From a virus: a stretch of DNA of 46,496 nucleotides. The stretch is taken from IMG/VR virus record IMGVR_UViG_3300043392_000049, positions 1 through 46,496 of that record, one strand, 5' to 3'. Both the position numbers and the translations under genes were made by a program. Of the stretch, positions 32,118 to 41,352 are shown piece by piece. The notes under the pieces are model-generated. The model did not search any database, was not told the origin of the DNA, and saw nothing but the letters and a program-made list of their open reading frames with translations. How positions within the stretch are numbered: the stretch's first letter is position 1; every line of letters begins with the position of its first letter.

Positions 32118-34997
32118 TTAAGCTTTGTTTTTCTCGAATTGAAATACAACTGTATCGTTTGAATCAACATCGTAACCTGGGTTAGCAAGAGTAACTGATG
32201 CTCCAGCGATTGAAGCAATTTCAACTCTTACACCATTAACGAATGCGTATACTAAACCGATGTTATCATCTTCAACTGCGTTAGCTAAAGTATATGATAA
32301 ACCGTTACCAGCAACTGATTCAACAACCATTAAAGCTTCAGTAGCAAAAGCCTCTTCGATTGAAGCAACTTTGTTAGAGATAACTGTTGAGATTGAAGAT
32401 TCAACTGACATTGCTCTTGTTTCTTCAGCGTTAACGTCTGCGATTCTGTTAGAAATTTCTAAAGATAAAGCTGAGTCTAAAGAAGAATCTGCAGCAGTTC
32501 TTAAAGAAGCTTCAGTTGAAACTGCAGCTGTTCTGTTAACGATTTCAGATGATAAATCTGAAGAGATTGAATCTGCATAAGAATCTAAAGATAATTCAGC
32601 AGATGTAGCTCTTGAAACTTCAGTTGAAACTGCAGCAGAGAACTTAGAATCTAAAGAAGAATCAGCAGAAACTCTTGAAGAAGCTTCAGTTGAAACTGCA
32701 GTAGAGAACTTAGAATCTAAAGAACCTTCAGCTGAGTTAGCTCTCGCAACTTCAGTTGATAAGTTAGTAGATAATAAAGCATCACCAGCAGTTCTAGAAG
32801 AAATCTCAGTTGAGATAGCTAATGAGTAGAATAAATCTAAAGAAGTTTCTACAGATGTAGCTCTAACGATTTCAGATGATAAACCAGCACCAGCAGCAGT
32901 AGCTAATGAAGTGATTGCACCGTTGATTGAACCATCAGCTGATTGGAATGCACCTACGATTTCAGTTAATGAATCGATAGCAGCTGGGTCTACGTTAGAG
33001 ATAACAAAGTTTAACTTAGTATCTAAAGATGAATCAGCAGCAGCTCTTAAAGATGCTTCGTTGTTGATTGCATTAGAAGTAGCAGTTGATAATGAAGAAA
33101 CAGCATTACCTCTTGCAACAACCTCTGAAGATAAATCTGAAGAGATTGAATCTGCATAAGAATCTAAAGATAATTCAGCAGATGTAGCTCTTGAAACTTC
33201 AGTTGAAACTGCAGCAGAGAATTTACCGTCTAAAGATAAATCAGCAGAAGTTCTTGAAGAAGCTTCAGTTGAAACTGCAGCAGTTCTATCAACGATTTCT
33301 AATGAAACTGCAGAAGAGAATTTACCATCTAAAGATAAATCAGCAGAAGTTCTTAAAGAAGCTTCGTTTGAAACTGCAGAAGTTCTGTTAACGATTTCAT
33401 ATGATAAATCAGAAGAAACCATATCAGCGTAACCATCTAAAGATAATTCAGCTGATTGTGCTCTTGAAACTTCAGTAGATAAAGCTGAATCGATAGAAGA
33501 GTTAGCAGCAGATAAATCTGTAGAGATTTTAGTAGCTAATGAAGAGTCGCCTGCAATTCTTGCAGAAGCTTCAGATGAAACTGCAGAAGTTCTGTTAGCG
33601 ATTTCAGATGATAAATCAGATGAAATACCGTCAGCATAAGTATCTAAAGATGAAACTGCAGCAGTTCTGTCAACGATTTCTAATGAAATTTCGTTAGAGA
33701 ATTTACCGTCTAAAGATAAATCAGCAGAAGTTCTTAAAGAAGCTTCGTTTGAAACAGCTTCAGTTCTGTCTACGATTTCTTGTGAAACTGCAGTAGAAAA
33801 CTTAGAGTTTAATGAACCTTCAGCAGAGTTAGCTCTTACAACTTCAGCAGATAAATCTGAAGAAATACCATCAGCGTATGCATCTAATGAAGTATCAGCT
33901 GCAACTCTAGAAGAAGCTTCAGAAGAGATAGCTGTAGAGAACTTAGAATCTAAAGAAGAATCAGCAGAAACTCTAGAAGAAGCTTCAGTTGAAACTGCAG
34001 TAGAGAACTTAGAATCTAAAGAAGCTTCAGCAGAACGTGCAGTAGAATAATCATTTGAAAGCGCAGCGTAAGTTGTGTTTGATAATGAAAGTTCAGCAGA
34101 TTGTGCTCTTGCAACCTCAGTTGATAAACCTGAAGAGATTGAATCAGCATAAGCATCTAAAGAAGTATCACCTGCAATTCTTGAAGAAATTTCAGCAGAT
34201 AAGTTAGAACCAGCTGCTGTAGCTAATGAAGTAATTGCATTGTTGATGTTACCGTCTGCAGATTGGAATGCTGAAACTACTTCAGTTAATGAATCGATAG
34301 CAGCAGGGTCTACGTTAGAGATAACGAAATCTACTTTAGTGTTTAATGAACCTTCAGCAGCAATTGCTCTAGAAGCTTCAGTTGAAATTGCAGCAGAGAA
34401 CTTAGAATCTAATGAAGAATCACCAGAAACTCTTGAAGAAGCTTCAGTTGAAACTGCAGCAGTTCTGTCAGCGATTTCTTGTGAAACTGAAGTAGAGAAC
34501 TTAGAATCTAAAGAACCTTCAGCTGAATTAGCTCTTGCGATTTCAGTTGATAAACCAGAAGAGATTGAATCAGCGTAAGTATCTAATGATAACTCAGCAG
34601 ACTCAGCTCTTGCGATTTCAGATGAAATAGCAGAAGAGAATTTACCATCTAAAGAAGTATCACCAGAAACTCTTGAAGAAGCTTCAGATGAAACAGCTGT
34701 AGAAAATTTGTTATCTAAAGAAGTATCTGCAGAACCTCTATTTACGATTTCTTGCGATAAAGCGGAATCGATAGAAGCATTAGCTGAAGATAAATCTGTA
34801 GAGATTTTAGTAGCTAAAGAAGCATCAGCAGAAGTTCTTGAAGAAATTTCTGAAGATAACGCAGTCGATGCTACTAACGCGTCAGATGCTAAAGCGTCAG
34901 CGATAGCCTTACCTGATACGATATCAGTTGTTTTTGCGTTTGCCCAGTTTACCGTTGAGATAAAATCAGCAATTTGTTTTGATCTAATTTGTGCCAT
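32118..34997 (-). CDS. Long helical-repeat tail fibre, 959 aa
   Basis: After the docking-like N-terminus (MAQIRSKQIADFISTVNWAN) the protein is built of ~15-22-residue repeats of the form E-(I/A)-x-x-R-x-S-A-(E/D)-x-S-L-D-x-K-F-S or -Y-A-D-S-I-S, a trimeric coiled-coil/beta stalk. A globular insert occurs twice, near residues 224-278 and 662-718, each with FVISNVDPAAIDSLTE. The last ~75 residues (SYTLANAVEDDNIGLVYAFV and on) form a beta domain similar in kind to the C-termini of other tail proteins here. No collagen repeats and no S74 tail. Its length suggests a long fibre or tape-like whisker. Confidence 0.9.
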   Translation of the reverse strand: MAQIRSKQIADFISTVNWANAKTTDIVSGKAIADALASDALVASTALSSEISSRTSADASLATKISTDLSSANASIDSALSQEIVNRGSADTSLDNKFSTAVSSEASSRVSGDTSLDGKFSSAISSEIARAESAELSLDTYADSISSGLSTEIARANSAEGSLDSKFSTSVSQEIADRTAAVSTEASSRVSGDSSLDSKFSAAISTEASRAIAAEGSLNTKVDFVISNVDPAAIDSLTEVVSAFQSADGNINNAITSLATAAGSNLSAEISSRIAGDTSLDAYADSISSGLSTEVARAQSAELSLSNTTYAALSNDYSTARSAEASLDSKFSTAVSTEASSRVSADSSLDSKFSTAISSEASSRVAADTSLDAYADGISSDLSAEVVRANSAEGSLNSKFSTAVSQEIVDRTEAVSNEASLRTSADLSLDGKFSNEISLEIVDRTAAVSSLDTYADGISSDLSSEIANRTSAVSSEASARIAGDSSLATKISTDLSAANSSIDSALSTEVSRAQSAELSLDGYADMVSSDLSYEIVNRTSAVSNEASLRTSADLSLDGKFSSAVSLEIVDRTAAVSTEASSRTSADLSLDGKFSAAVSTEVSRATSAELSLDSYADSISSDLSSEVVARGNAVSSLSTATSNAINNEASLRAAADSSLDTKLNFVISNVDPAAIDSLTEIVGAFQSADGSINGAITSLATAAGAGLSSEIVRATSVETSLDLFYSLAISTEISSRTAGDALLSTNLSTEVARANSAEGSLDSKFSTAVSTEASSRVSADSSLDSKFSAAVSTEVSRATSAELSLDSYADSISSDLSSEIVNRTAAVSTEASLRTAADSSLDSALSLEISNRIADVNAEETRAMSVESSISTVISNKVASIEEAFATEALMVVESVAGNGLSYTLANAVEDDNIGLVYAFVNGVRVEIASIAGASVTLANPGYDVDSNDTVVFQFEKNKA

Positions 34998-35026
34998 TAA
35001 TTTTTATATTTGTTTTTTTTATGGCA

Positions 35027-35046
35027 GATGGACGTTGTTGTCCATC
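35027..35046 (-). other. Leader hairpin upstream of the 959-aa fibre gene
   Basis: 7-bp perfect stem GATGGAC/GTCCATC with a 6-nt loop, 30 nt upstream of the ATG, no T-run after it. May stabilise the 5' end of the fibre mRNA. Confidence 0.4.
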
Positions 35047-35068
35047 AGTATTGTATATATTAAAAAAA

Positions 35069-35109
35069 AATATCGCAACACATTGTTTTTTAACAAATGT
35101 TACGATATT
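35069..35109 (-). terminator. Terminator after the 281-aa gene
   Basis: Long imperfect stem: AATATCG(C)AACA...ATTGTT pairs with AACAAATGTT(A)CGATATT, TTTT loop, followed by nine T on the minus strand. Confidence 0.8.
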
Positions 35110-35143
35110 ATCTTAATAATCTATTTAGATATTTTATTATTAC

Positions 35144-35989
35144 TTATATATCTAGATTAGAAGCTTCATAATCAAAATCTATATCATCTGCAGAATCTAA
35201 TTCAAATCCAGCAATATCATTATTCCAAAATAACTCGTCGCCTGCGGTTATATCTTTAATTAATCTAGCAGTTATACCACCATCTCCAGAAAAATAACAA
35301 TCTTTTGTTTTAATTCCATCTCCAATATTAACTTGTACACCGTTAATTTTTACATCTACCTTAGAATCTTTAAATGGAGTATATTCAATGGTAATACCCG
35401 TTCCAGATTCGTTTCCAATAGTTTGTGATATTGTTGCTTCAAGAGATTGGTCTTGGTCAACATATACTTCTACACCTTCTTCATCTACTGAATAATATTC
35501 AAATCTAGATTTAATATCTTCAATCCAATATGTTAAACCGGGGAATTGAGCCGATTGATATGTAATACCGGCTAAAATTGGATTTCCATCTTCATCTAAA
35601 CCAAATATGGCACCGGGTTGTTCTTCATCTGGATAATTATTACCAGATTGAGAAATATCCGATTTTAATACGTATAGATTTTCATCTTTAATTTTTAATA
35701 TTATACTATTATTATCTAATACTTCTATAATATCTTCAATGATATATGTTTTACCAGAGGGTTGAGCTAACCAATCTCCAATTACAATATCATAAGCGTT
35801 ATATGCAAAAGGTTCCCTTGTAGATTCTCCAGAGTGAGTTTGAGTATCTATTACTAATTGAACTTGAAATGAAATAGGATAATTAAAAAAAATGCTAGTT
35901 TCATCCGTATTCAAATCAATCGGAGTTGGTGTACCTCCAATAACCCTTGCTACTAAAAATTTAGTTGGTACTCTTTGTAAATGTTGCAT
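35144..35989 (-). CDS. Tail-associated structural protein, 281 aa
   Basis: Mostly beta, acidic. The C-terminal ~85 residues (SKVDVKINGVQVNIGDGIKT, then YFSGDGGITARLIKDITAGD and WNNDIAGFEL) are clearly homologous to the C-terminus of the 253-aa protein at 26356-27117, while the first ~190 residues are unrelated. This shared domain may bind the same virion site or the same fibre type. It lies 15 nt downstream of the 1117-aa collagen-like fibre gene and ends at a terminator. Confidence 0.87.
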   Translation of the reverse strand: MQHLQRVPTKFLVARVIGGTPTPIDLNTDETSIFFNYPISFQVQLVIDTQTHSGESTREPFAYNAYDIVIGDWLAQPSGKTYIIEDIIEVLDNNSIILKIKDENLYVLKSDISQSGNNYPDEEQPGAIFGLDEDGNPILAGITYQSAQFPGLTYWIEDIKSRFEYYSVDEEGVEVYVDQDQSLEATISQTIGNESGTGITIEYTPFKDSKVDVKINGVQVNIGDGIKTKDCYFSGDGGITARLIKDITAGDELFWNNDIAGFELDSADDIDFDYEASNLDI

Positions 35990-36004
35990 TTATTAATTAT
36001 TTTT

Positions 36005-39000
36005 TTATGACTCTACTTGGAATGTTAAATCAATTGTACTAGCTCCTGATGAAGCAACACCCGTATTTGTACTTGTAAGAGCATTAAATGTTACAGTTGC
36101 AAATGAAGTAGGTTGCACGCAAGAGAATGTAGACGTTGTTGTTCCAACAAAAGGTTTAGAGAATACATTACCTGCATTTAATGCATGTGTTTGCGGATTT
36201 AATATTCTTTTTCCAAGCGGATGCGTTATTGTAATATTATTACCAGTTATACTTGAACTCCAACCAGATGCCCAAGTTGAACCGTTGTATATAGTACCGT
36301 TTGGTCCTATTAAACTAGAAATACTAGCAACGTTACCTGCATTTGTTGTAATGCTCATTTTATAGCTTACAATTGTTCCAGTTGGAGCTGCTCCAGAAAC
36401 ACCCGAAGAACCTGATGTTCCATCTACACCTGAAGTTCCATCTACACCTGAAGTTCCATTTTGACCTGCAGCACCTTGAGCTCCATTAATTCCAGAAGTT
36501 CCATTAATACCCGCAGCACCTTGTGCTCCATTAATACCAGATGTTCCAGATGTACCTGAAATACCAGAAGTTCCATTGACTCCTGCTGCGCCCTGTGCTC
36601 CATTAATACCCGCAGCACCTTGTGCTCCATTAATACCAGATGTTCCAGATGTACCTGAAATACCAGAAGTTCCATTGACTCCTGCTGCGCCCTGTGCTCC
36701 ATTAATACCCGATGAACCAGATGTACCTGAAATACCAGATGTTCCATTAGCTCCTGCTGCACCTTGTACTCCATTAACTCCTGAAGTTCCATTAACTCCT
36801 GAAGTTCCATTAACTCCTGAAGTTCCATTAACTCCTGCTGCGCCCTGTGCTCCATTAGCTCCTGCTGCGCCCTGTGCTCCATCAGCTCCTGCTGCACCTT
36901 GTGCTCCATTAATTCCTGAAGTTCCAGATGTGCCTGAAATACCAGAAGTTCCATTGGCTCCTGCTGCGCCTTGTGCTCCATTAATACCTGATGAACCGGA
37001 TGTACCTGAAATACCAGAAGTTCCAGAAGTTCCATCTATACCGCTAAGTCCAGATGTTCCATTGGCTCCTGCAGCTCCTTGCGCTCCATTAATGCCAGAT
37101 GAACCAGAAGTTCCATTGGCTCCTGCAGCTCCTTGCGCTCCATTAACTCCTGAAGTTCCAGATGTACCAGAAATACCAGAAGAACCAGAAGTTCCATTTA
37201 ATCCATTAATACCAGAAGAACCAGATGAACCTGAAATACCAGATGAACCAGATGAACCTGAAATACCAGAAGAACCAGAAGTTCCATCTAAACCATTTTG
37301 GCCATTTGCTCCTTGAGCTCCATTTATACCAGAAGAACCAGAAGTTCCATTTAAACCATTTATACCTGAAGAACCACTTGAACCAGAAGTTCCTGAAGAG
37401 CCATGAGTTCCTGAAGTTCCGCTTGAACCAGAAGAACCGCTTGAACCAGAAGTTCCAGACGAACCGCTAGTACCATTAGAACCAGAAGTTCCATTTGAAC
37501 CACTGATGCCAGAAGAACCAGAAGTTCCATCTAAACCATTAGCACCTTGAGCACCTTGAGCTCCGTCAATACCAGATGTTCCATTTATACCAGAAGAACC
37601 AGAAGTTCCATTTGAACCATTGATACCAGAAGAACCAGAAGTTCCATCTAAACCATTTTGGCCATTTGCGCCTTGAGCTCCATTTATACCAGAAGTTCCA
37701 TCTAAACCATTAGCGCCTTGAGCTCCATTTATACCAGAAGTTCCGTCTAAACCATTAGCGCCTTGAGCACCTTGAGTTCCGTCAATACCGGATGTTCCAT
37801 TTATACCAGAAGAACCTGAAGTTCCATCTAAACCATTTTGGCCATTTGCACCTTGAGCTCCGTCAATACCAGATGTTCCATTTTGACCATCGATACCAGA
37901 AGAACCTGAAGTTCCATCTAAACCATTAGCGCCTTGAGCACCTTGAGCTCCGTCAATACCAGATGTTCCATCTAAACCATTTTGGCCATTTGCACCTTGA
38001 GCTCCGTCAACACCTGAAGTTCCATTTATACCAGAAGAACCAGATGTCCCATCTAAACCATTAGCACCCTGAGAACCTTGAGCTCCATTTATACCTGATG
38101 TTCCATCTAAACCATTGATACCTGCAGCCCCTTGAGCTCCATTTATACCTGATGTTCCATCTAAACCGTTAACGCCTGAAGAACCAGAAGTTCCATCTAA
38201 ACCATTAACGCCTGAAGAACCAGATGTTCCATCTAAGCCATTGATACCTGCAGCTCCTTGAGCTCCATTTATACCTGAAGTTCCATCTAAACCATTAATA
38301 CCAGAAGAACCTGATGTTCCATCTAAACCATTAATACCAGAAGAACCCGAAGTTCCATTAATACCTGAAGAACCTGACGTTCCATTTAAGCCATTAATAC
38401 CCGAAGTTCCAGAAGTTCCAGAAGTTCCACTTAAACCTGAAGTTCCATTACCAGAACCAGCACCATAAGCATCTAAATTATATGCAATAACTTGTCCTAC
38501 TTTCCAATTAGGGAATGTAATTACGGGAGATTCTGAATGGTCTTCATGAATAACATTTACAATTAAACCATCTGTATCATTATCATTTCCATTATTAGGT
38601 GTAATGTCTTGTCTTGACCAACCTGTTATTTTGTATATTCCATAATGATTAGGTTGATTAACATTGACAATTGTAATAATACCATTTGCTCCTTCGCCGC
38701 TAATTCTATTAATTAAAAAGTTTTCTAATTGAGTATTTCTCGAATTATTAACATCTATATTTCTAAATCTAATTTGAGTAACATCAGTTGGTATTTCTGA
38801 ATTAAATGTTACTGCGCCTGATTTTGTTGGTGTAGAACCTGTAACATTTTCAACTTGAAATCTATTAATTGGAAAAGAACCAGTGCCAATAGGGAAAGTC
38901 GATGTTGAACCTGTATCGGTGCCGCCACCATTTCCAGAAGTGCCACCAGAAGCAGCTAAAATATTACCTATTTTTAATTTAGGTAAAATATATGTTTTGG

Positions 39001-39358
39001 GCTGTGGATAATAATTATTAAAAGTTAAAGTTACTTCAACAAAAATATCACCTGTAAATAAATTTGAGCTTTGCTCAGAAGTTATTCTAAAGAAAACGTA
39101 TCCTTGTGTATCTGACGCTTGGTCTCCTAATGTAATAGGCGAAGTTGAACCAAATATTTGAGGATATGCATATTGATATATCTTTCTACCAAGAGAGTCA
39201 TATAATGCAACAGTAACTGAATCAGCTGTCGTTAAATCCCATTGATTATTAAGAAAATCTTTAAATATTGTTAATGTAATATCTTGAGTCGTGCCCTGCG
39301 TTATGGTGCTAAGTGAATCAATATAAGCTATTACGTTGTCTTGTGATACGTATGGCAT
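36005..39358 (-). CDS. Collagen-like fibre with Ig-like N-terminus, 1117 aa
   Basis: Residues 1-135 are an Ig-like beta domain (DITLTIFKDFLNNQWDLTTA, VALYDSLGRKIYQ) of the baseplate-upper-protein kind; 160-300 a second beta domain. Residues ~302-988 are Gly-X-Y with a different flavour from the other fibres: G-I-N, G-L-D, G-A-Q, G-A-N and G-T-S. The final ~125 residues (PTGTIVSYKMSITTNAGNVA and on) are a beta-rich tip without an S74 chaperone. The N-terminus probably attaches it to the baseplate. Gly-Ala-Gln and Gly-Leu-Asp triplets are less Ser/Thr-rich than in the 1181-aa fibre, so glycosylation potential is lower. Confidence 0.92.
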   Translation of the reverse strand: MPYVSQDNVIAYIDSLSTITQGTTQDITLTIFKDFLNNQWDLTTADSVTVALYDSLGRKIYQYAYPQIFGSTSPITLGDQASDTQGYVFFRITSEQSSNLFTGDIFVEVTLTFNNYYPQPKTYILPKLKIGNILAASGGTSGNGGGTDTGSTSTFPIGTGSFPINRFQVENVTGSTPTKSGAVTFNSEIPTDVTQIRFRNIDVNNSRNTQLENFLINRISGEGANGIITIVNVNQPNHYGIYKITGWSRQDITPNNGNDNDTDGLIVNVIHEDHSESPVITFPNWKVGQVIAYNLDAYGAGSGNGTSGLSGTSGTSGTSGINGLNGTSGSSGINGTSGSSGINGLDGTSGSSGINGLDGTSGINGAQGAAGINGLDGTSGSSGVNGLDGTSGSSGVNGLDGTSGINGAQGAAGINGLDGTSGINGAQGSQGANGLDGTSGSSGINGTSGVDGAQGANGQNGLDGTSGIDGAQGAQGANGLDGTSGSSGIDGQNGTSGIDGAQGANGQNGLDGTSGSSGINGTSGIDGTQGAQGANGLDGTSGINGAQGANGLDGTSGINGAQGANGQNGLDGTSGSSGINGSNGTSGSSGINGTSGIDGAQGAQGANGLDGTSGSSGISGSNGTSGSNGTSGSSGTSGSSGSSGSSGTSGTHGSSGTSGSSGSSGINGLNGTSGSSGINGAQGANGQNGLDGTSGSSGISGSSGSSGISGSSGSSGINGLNGTSGSSGISGTSGTSGVNGAQGAAGANGTSGSSGINGAQGAAGANGTSGLSGIDGTSGTSGISGTSGSSGINGAQGAAGANGTSGISGTSGTSGINGAQGAAGADGAQGAAGANGAQGAAGVNGTSGVNGTSGVNGTSGVNGVQGAAGANGTSGISGTSGSSGINGAQGAAGVNGTSGISGTSGTSGINGAQGAAGINGAQGAAGVNGTSGISGTSGTSGINGAQGAAGINGTSGINGAQGAAGQNGTSGVDGTSGVDGTSGSSGVSGAAPTGTIVSYKMSITTNAGNVASISSLIGPNGTIYNGSTWASGWSSSITGNNITITHPLGKRILNPQTHALNAGNVFSKPFVGTTTSTFSCVQPTSFATVTFNALTSTNTGVASSGASTIDLTFQVES
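36400..38450 (-). repeat. Gly-X-Y coding repeat of the 1117-aa fibre
   Basis: About 2 kb of 9-nt-period sequence with longer near-identical blocks (for example the Gly-Leu-Asp-Gly-Thr-Ser-Gly units between 37270 and 38380). Same caution about length variation as the other collagen-like gene. Confidence 0.88.
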
Positions 39359-39395
39359 TTTTTAAGTCTTGATTTTTTTGTTTATGTATATATCA

Positions 39396-40085
39396 TTATA
39401 AATTATGCTTTAAGGTATGGAACAATACAAATTTGGATAATGGAAATGCGCAATCTTCAAACGGCATTGGTTTAGCAAAGTCGCATCTAATAAAAACTCG
39501 GTCTGATTCTTCAAGAGATTTATTAATTACAAAGTTGCTTAGAGCTGTCATATCATAAGGCATAGACTCAATTAATTCTAATTTGAATTTCTTCCAATTA
39601 TCATTCATTTTATCCGGTTTATTAAAGCTATAAATTAATAAGTTGTTATTATAATCTGTTATTAAGAAATAGCCTAATTTAAAGCCTATTTTTTTATCGG
39701 GTATAAAACTTAGCTTAACGCTTTTTTCGTTTTCTCTCCAACGCTCTCTTAGATTTTTATATAATTTTTCAAAAAGAAAAACTGCATCATTAGCAACTCT
39801 AACGATGTCTTCCATTTCCCTTGAATTTTCTGGATATTCGTATTCTAATTCCATATTATCAATATCTATACCTTTAATAGTTTTCATTCTATCGTCCAGT
39901 ATATCTTTTTGATGTTGGAATTTATAAAGATTTTCTAGATGAATTTCTATTTCATCTAGAACAGGCGCAAGTTTATCACCCTTTATTAGGTTGCCATATT
40001 CTGTAATAGCCGCTAATAATCTATATTTTTTAAGCTCATAGTCATTGGGTCCAGATTCTAACCAATCTGTTGATAATTTAAACAT
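39396..40085 (-). CDS. Hypothetical protein, 229 aa
   Basis: Charged alpha/beta protein. Helical N-terminal half (~1-115), then a beta-rich section (VKLSFIPDKKIGFKLGYFLI, LLIYSFNKP) and a helical end. No family recognised. It follows the 203-aa gene by 34 nt and precedes the collagen-like fibre gene by 37 nt, so it may belong to the virion-assembly set, without further evidence. Confidence 0.82.
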   Translation of the reverse strand: MFKLSTDWLESGPNDYELKKYRLLAAITEYGNLIKGDKLAPVLDEIEIHLENLYKFQHQKDILDDRMKTIKGIDIDNMELEYEYPENSREMEDIVRVANDAVFLFEKLYKNLRERWRENEKSVKLSFIPDKKIGFKLGYFLITDYNNNLLIYSFNKPDKMNDNWKKFKLELIESMPYDMTALSNFVINKSLEESDRVFIRCDFAKPMPFEDCAFPLSKFVLFHTLKHNL

Positions 40086-40119
40086 GGATTATTTATCCAC
40101 GTTCAAATAAAAAAATGAT

Positions 40120-40731
40120 TTAATTGACACTCTTAATAAATCCTCCGTGTATTTCTACGTAATTATGTAATAACATAATATCTTTCCATTCCTTTTCATA
40201 TTTTAAATATTCATTCTTAAGATAATGTCTTGGAATTTCTCTAAAATATCTTGGAATAAGACTTATTTCTTCTTTTGTAATTTCTTGACCTCTTGATTTT
40301 GCTCTTAATGTATAATATAATTCACGTAGAGTCCCGTCGAAATTATCTATAAATGTAATAACATAATCTCTTTCCAACTCGAATTCTTTACATAGCTCAG
40401 AATATAATGATTCAATAATATTATACTCTGATGATATGTGTTTATTTAAGATAATCTCTTTACGCTTATATGTTTTTTTACGCATATTGTTAATAACATC
40501 ATCTTGCGTATCTTTGGTATATCTTTTAAACATAGGTTGAGATTTAATATTCTCTACTTCTCTTTCAAATATAGCATCTTCTAGTTTTGCTTCTAAAAAT
40601 AAGTGGTCTATATCGTATTCTCCTGCTTCTATTTTTTGAATCAGTTGACTAGCACCGTGCATCATTAATTTTTTAGGAATTGAAATAGGAGTATGAAATC
40701 TTCTCCACCACGTAAATTGTCTATTGCTCAT
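40120..40731 (-). CDS. Hypothetical protein, 203 aa
   Basis: Mostly helical, rich in Lys, Glu, Tyr and Arg, with an aromatic/basic N-terminus (MSNRQFTWWRRFHTPISIPK). No family recognised. It is the first gene below the promoter/terminator module at 40745-40798. Confidence 0.83.
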   Translation of the reverse strand: MSNRQFTWWRRFHTPISIPKKLMMHGASQLIQKIEAGEYDIDHLFLEAKLEDAIFEREVENIKSQPMFKRYTKDTQDDVINNMRKKTYKRKEIILNKHISSEYNIIESLYSELCKEFELERDYVITFIDNFDGTLRELYYTLRAKSRGQEITKEEISLIPRYFREIPRHYLKNEYLKYEKEWKDIMLLHNYVEIHGGFIKSVN

Positions 40732-40744
40732 ATTATATTAATAT

Positions 40745-40791
40745 TTTAATATGCTAATATAAATAAAAAAGCTCAAATAAAAAAATATTTG
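40745..40791 (-). promoter_or_regulatory. Repeated phage promoter, copy 7 (degenerate)
   Basis: Minus strand: AATATTTTTTTATT, 14 nt, TATATTAGCATATTAAAATA. Upstream element and 28-nt total spacing are kept, the core is diverged. Starts ~14 nt above the 203-aa gene. Confidence 0.5.
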
Positions 40792-40798
40792 AGCTTTT
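40767..40798 (-). terminator. Terminator after the 105-aa gene
   Basis: 13-bp perfect stem (40767-40779 with 40786-40798) followed by TTTTTTATTT on the minus strand. Only a G-C pair in the stem differs from the two 66-bp repeat modules at 14.3-14.7 kb. Confidence 0.87.
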
Positions 40799-40802
40799 AT
40801 TT

Positions 40803-41120
40803 TTACTTTGTAGTTTTAGCTTTTTCTTTTTGCTTAAATAGATTTAATTCTTTTCCTCTATATTCGGTTTCATCGCAAGATAATCCCCACTGTAGAATGA
40901 ACCAACTTACTTCATTCTCTGCCATTTTTGCATTTAATCCCAAAACTTTCATAATTCTTTGCTTTGCATATATAGCAAATTCTTTTTCTTTTTCATACGT
41001 TGTTTTGTATTGCATATACCAATTTGGTACATCTATAACATCTTCGTATTTTTTACCAAAGGGCTCTAATTGCTTATTAATTAATTCAACAAACAATTCT
41101 TTTTGTTTTTCTCTTCTCAT
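40803..41120 (-). CDS. Hypothetical protein, 105 aa
   Basis: Lys/Glu-rich helical protein with a Trp-containing middle (VIDVPNWYMQYKTTYEKEKE, VSWFILQWGLSCDE). No family recognised. It begins 1 nt after the 76-aa gene stop and is followed by a strong terminator, closing the clpC-clpP operon. Confidence 0.82.
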   Translation of the reverse strand: MRREKQKELFVELINKQLEPFGKKYEDVIDVPNWYMQYKTTYEKEKEFAIYAKQRIMKVLGLNAKMAENEVSWFILQWGLSCDETEYRGKELNLFKQKEKAKTTK

Positions 41121-41121
41121 T

Positions 41122-41352
41122 TTAATTTTGAATTAATTGAATTTTCTTAAGTACGTCTCTATCAATAAGCTCTATAAAATCTTCTGATGATAAACTAACT
41201 TCAACAATATTATCTTGTAATTTATAAGCTTTTGGTGTTGCATAATAATGAATGTGGGTATGGTCGCATCCATCAATTATTCCACGCAGCAAACGTACTA
41301 AATTATTTAGATTTATTAAATCTTCAGCATCAATATAAATGTGAACTTTCAT
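41122..41352 (-). CDS. Hypothetical protein, 76 aa
   Basis: Small alpha/beta protein (MKVHIYIDAEDLINLNNLVR, with a CDHTHIHYYATPKA loop holding three His and one Cys). No known family; a metal site is conceivable but not shown. Its ATG overlaps the ClpP stop by 1 nt, so it is coupled to clpP translation. Confidence 0.82.
   Translation of the reverse strand: MKVHIYIDAEDLINLNNLVRLLRGIIDGCDHTHIHYYATPKAYKLQDNIVEVSLSSEDFIELIDRDVLKKIQLIQN

Noticed and set aside
32260-33159. Plus-strand open frames rich in Ala, Ser and Glu opposite the 959-aa fibre
   Set aside because: They mirror the SLDSKFS repeats of the fibre and stop where the repeat changes phase.
36576-37316. Plus-strand Pro/Ala/Cys-rich open frame opposite the 1117-aa fibre
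   Set aside because: Same repeat-shadow effect; low complexity, no start signal, fully inside a convincing minus-strand gene.
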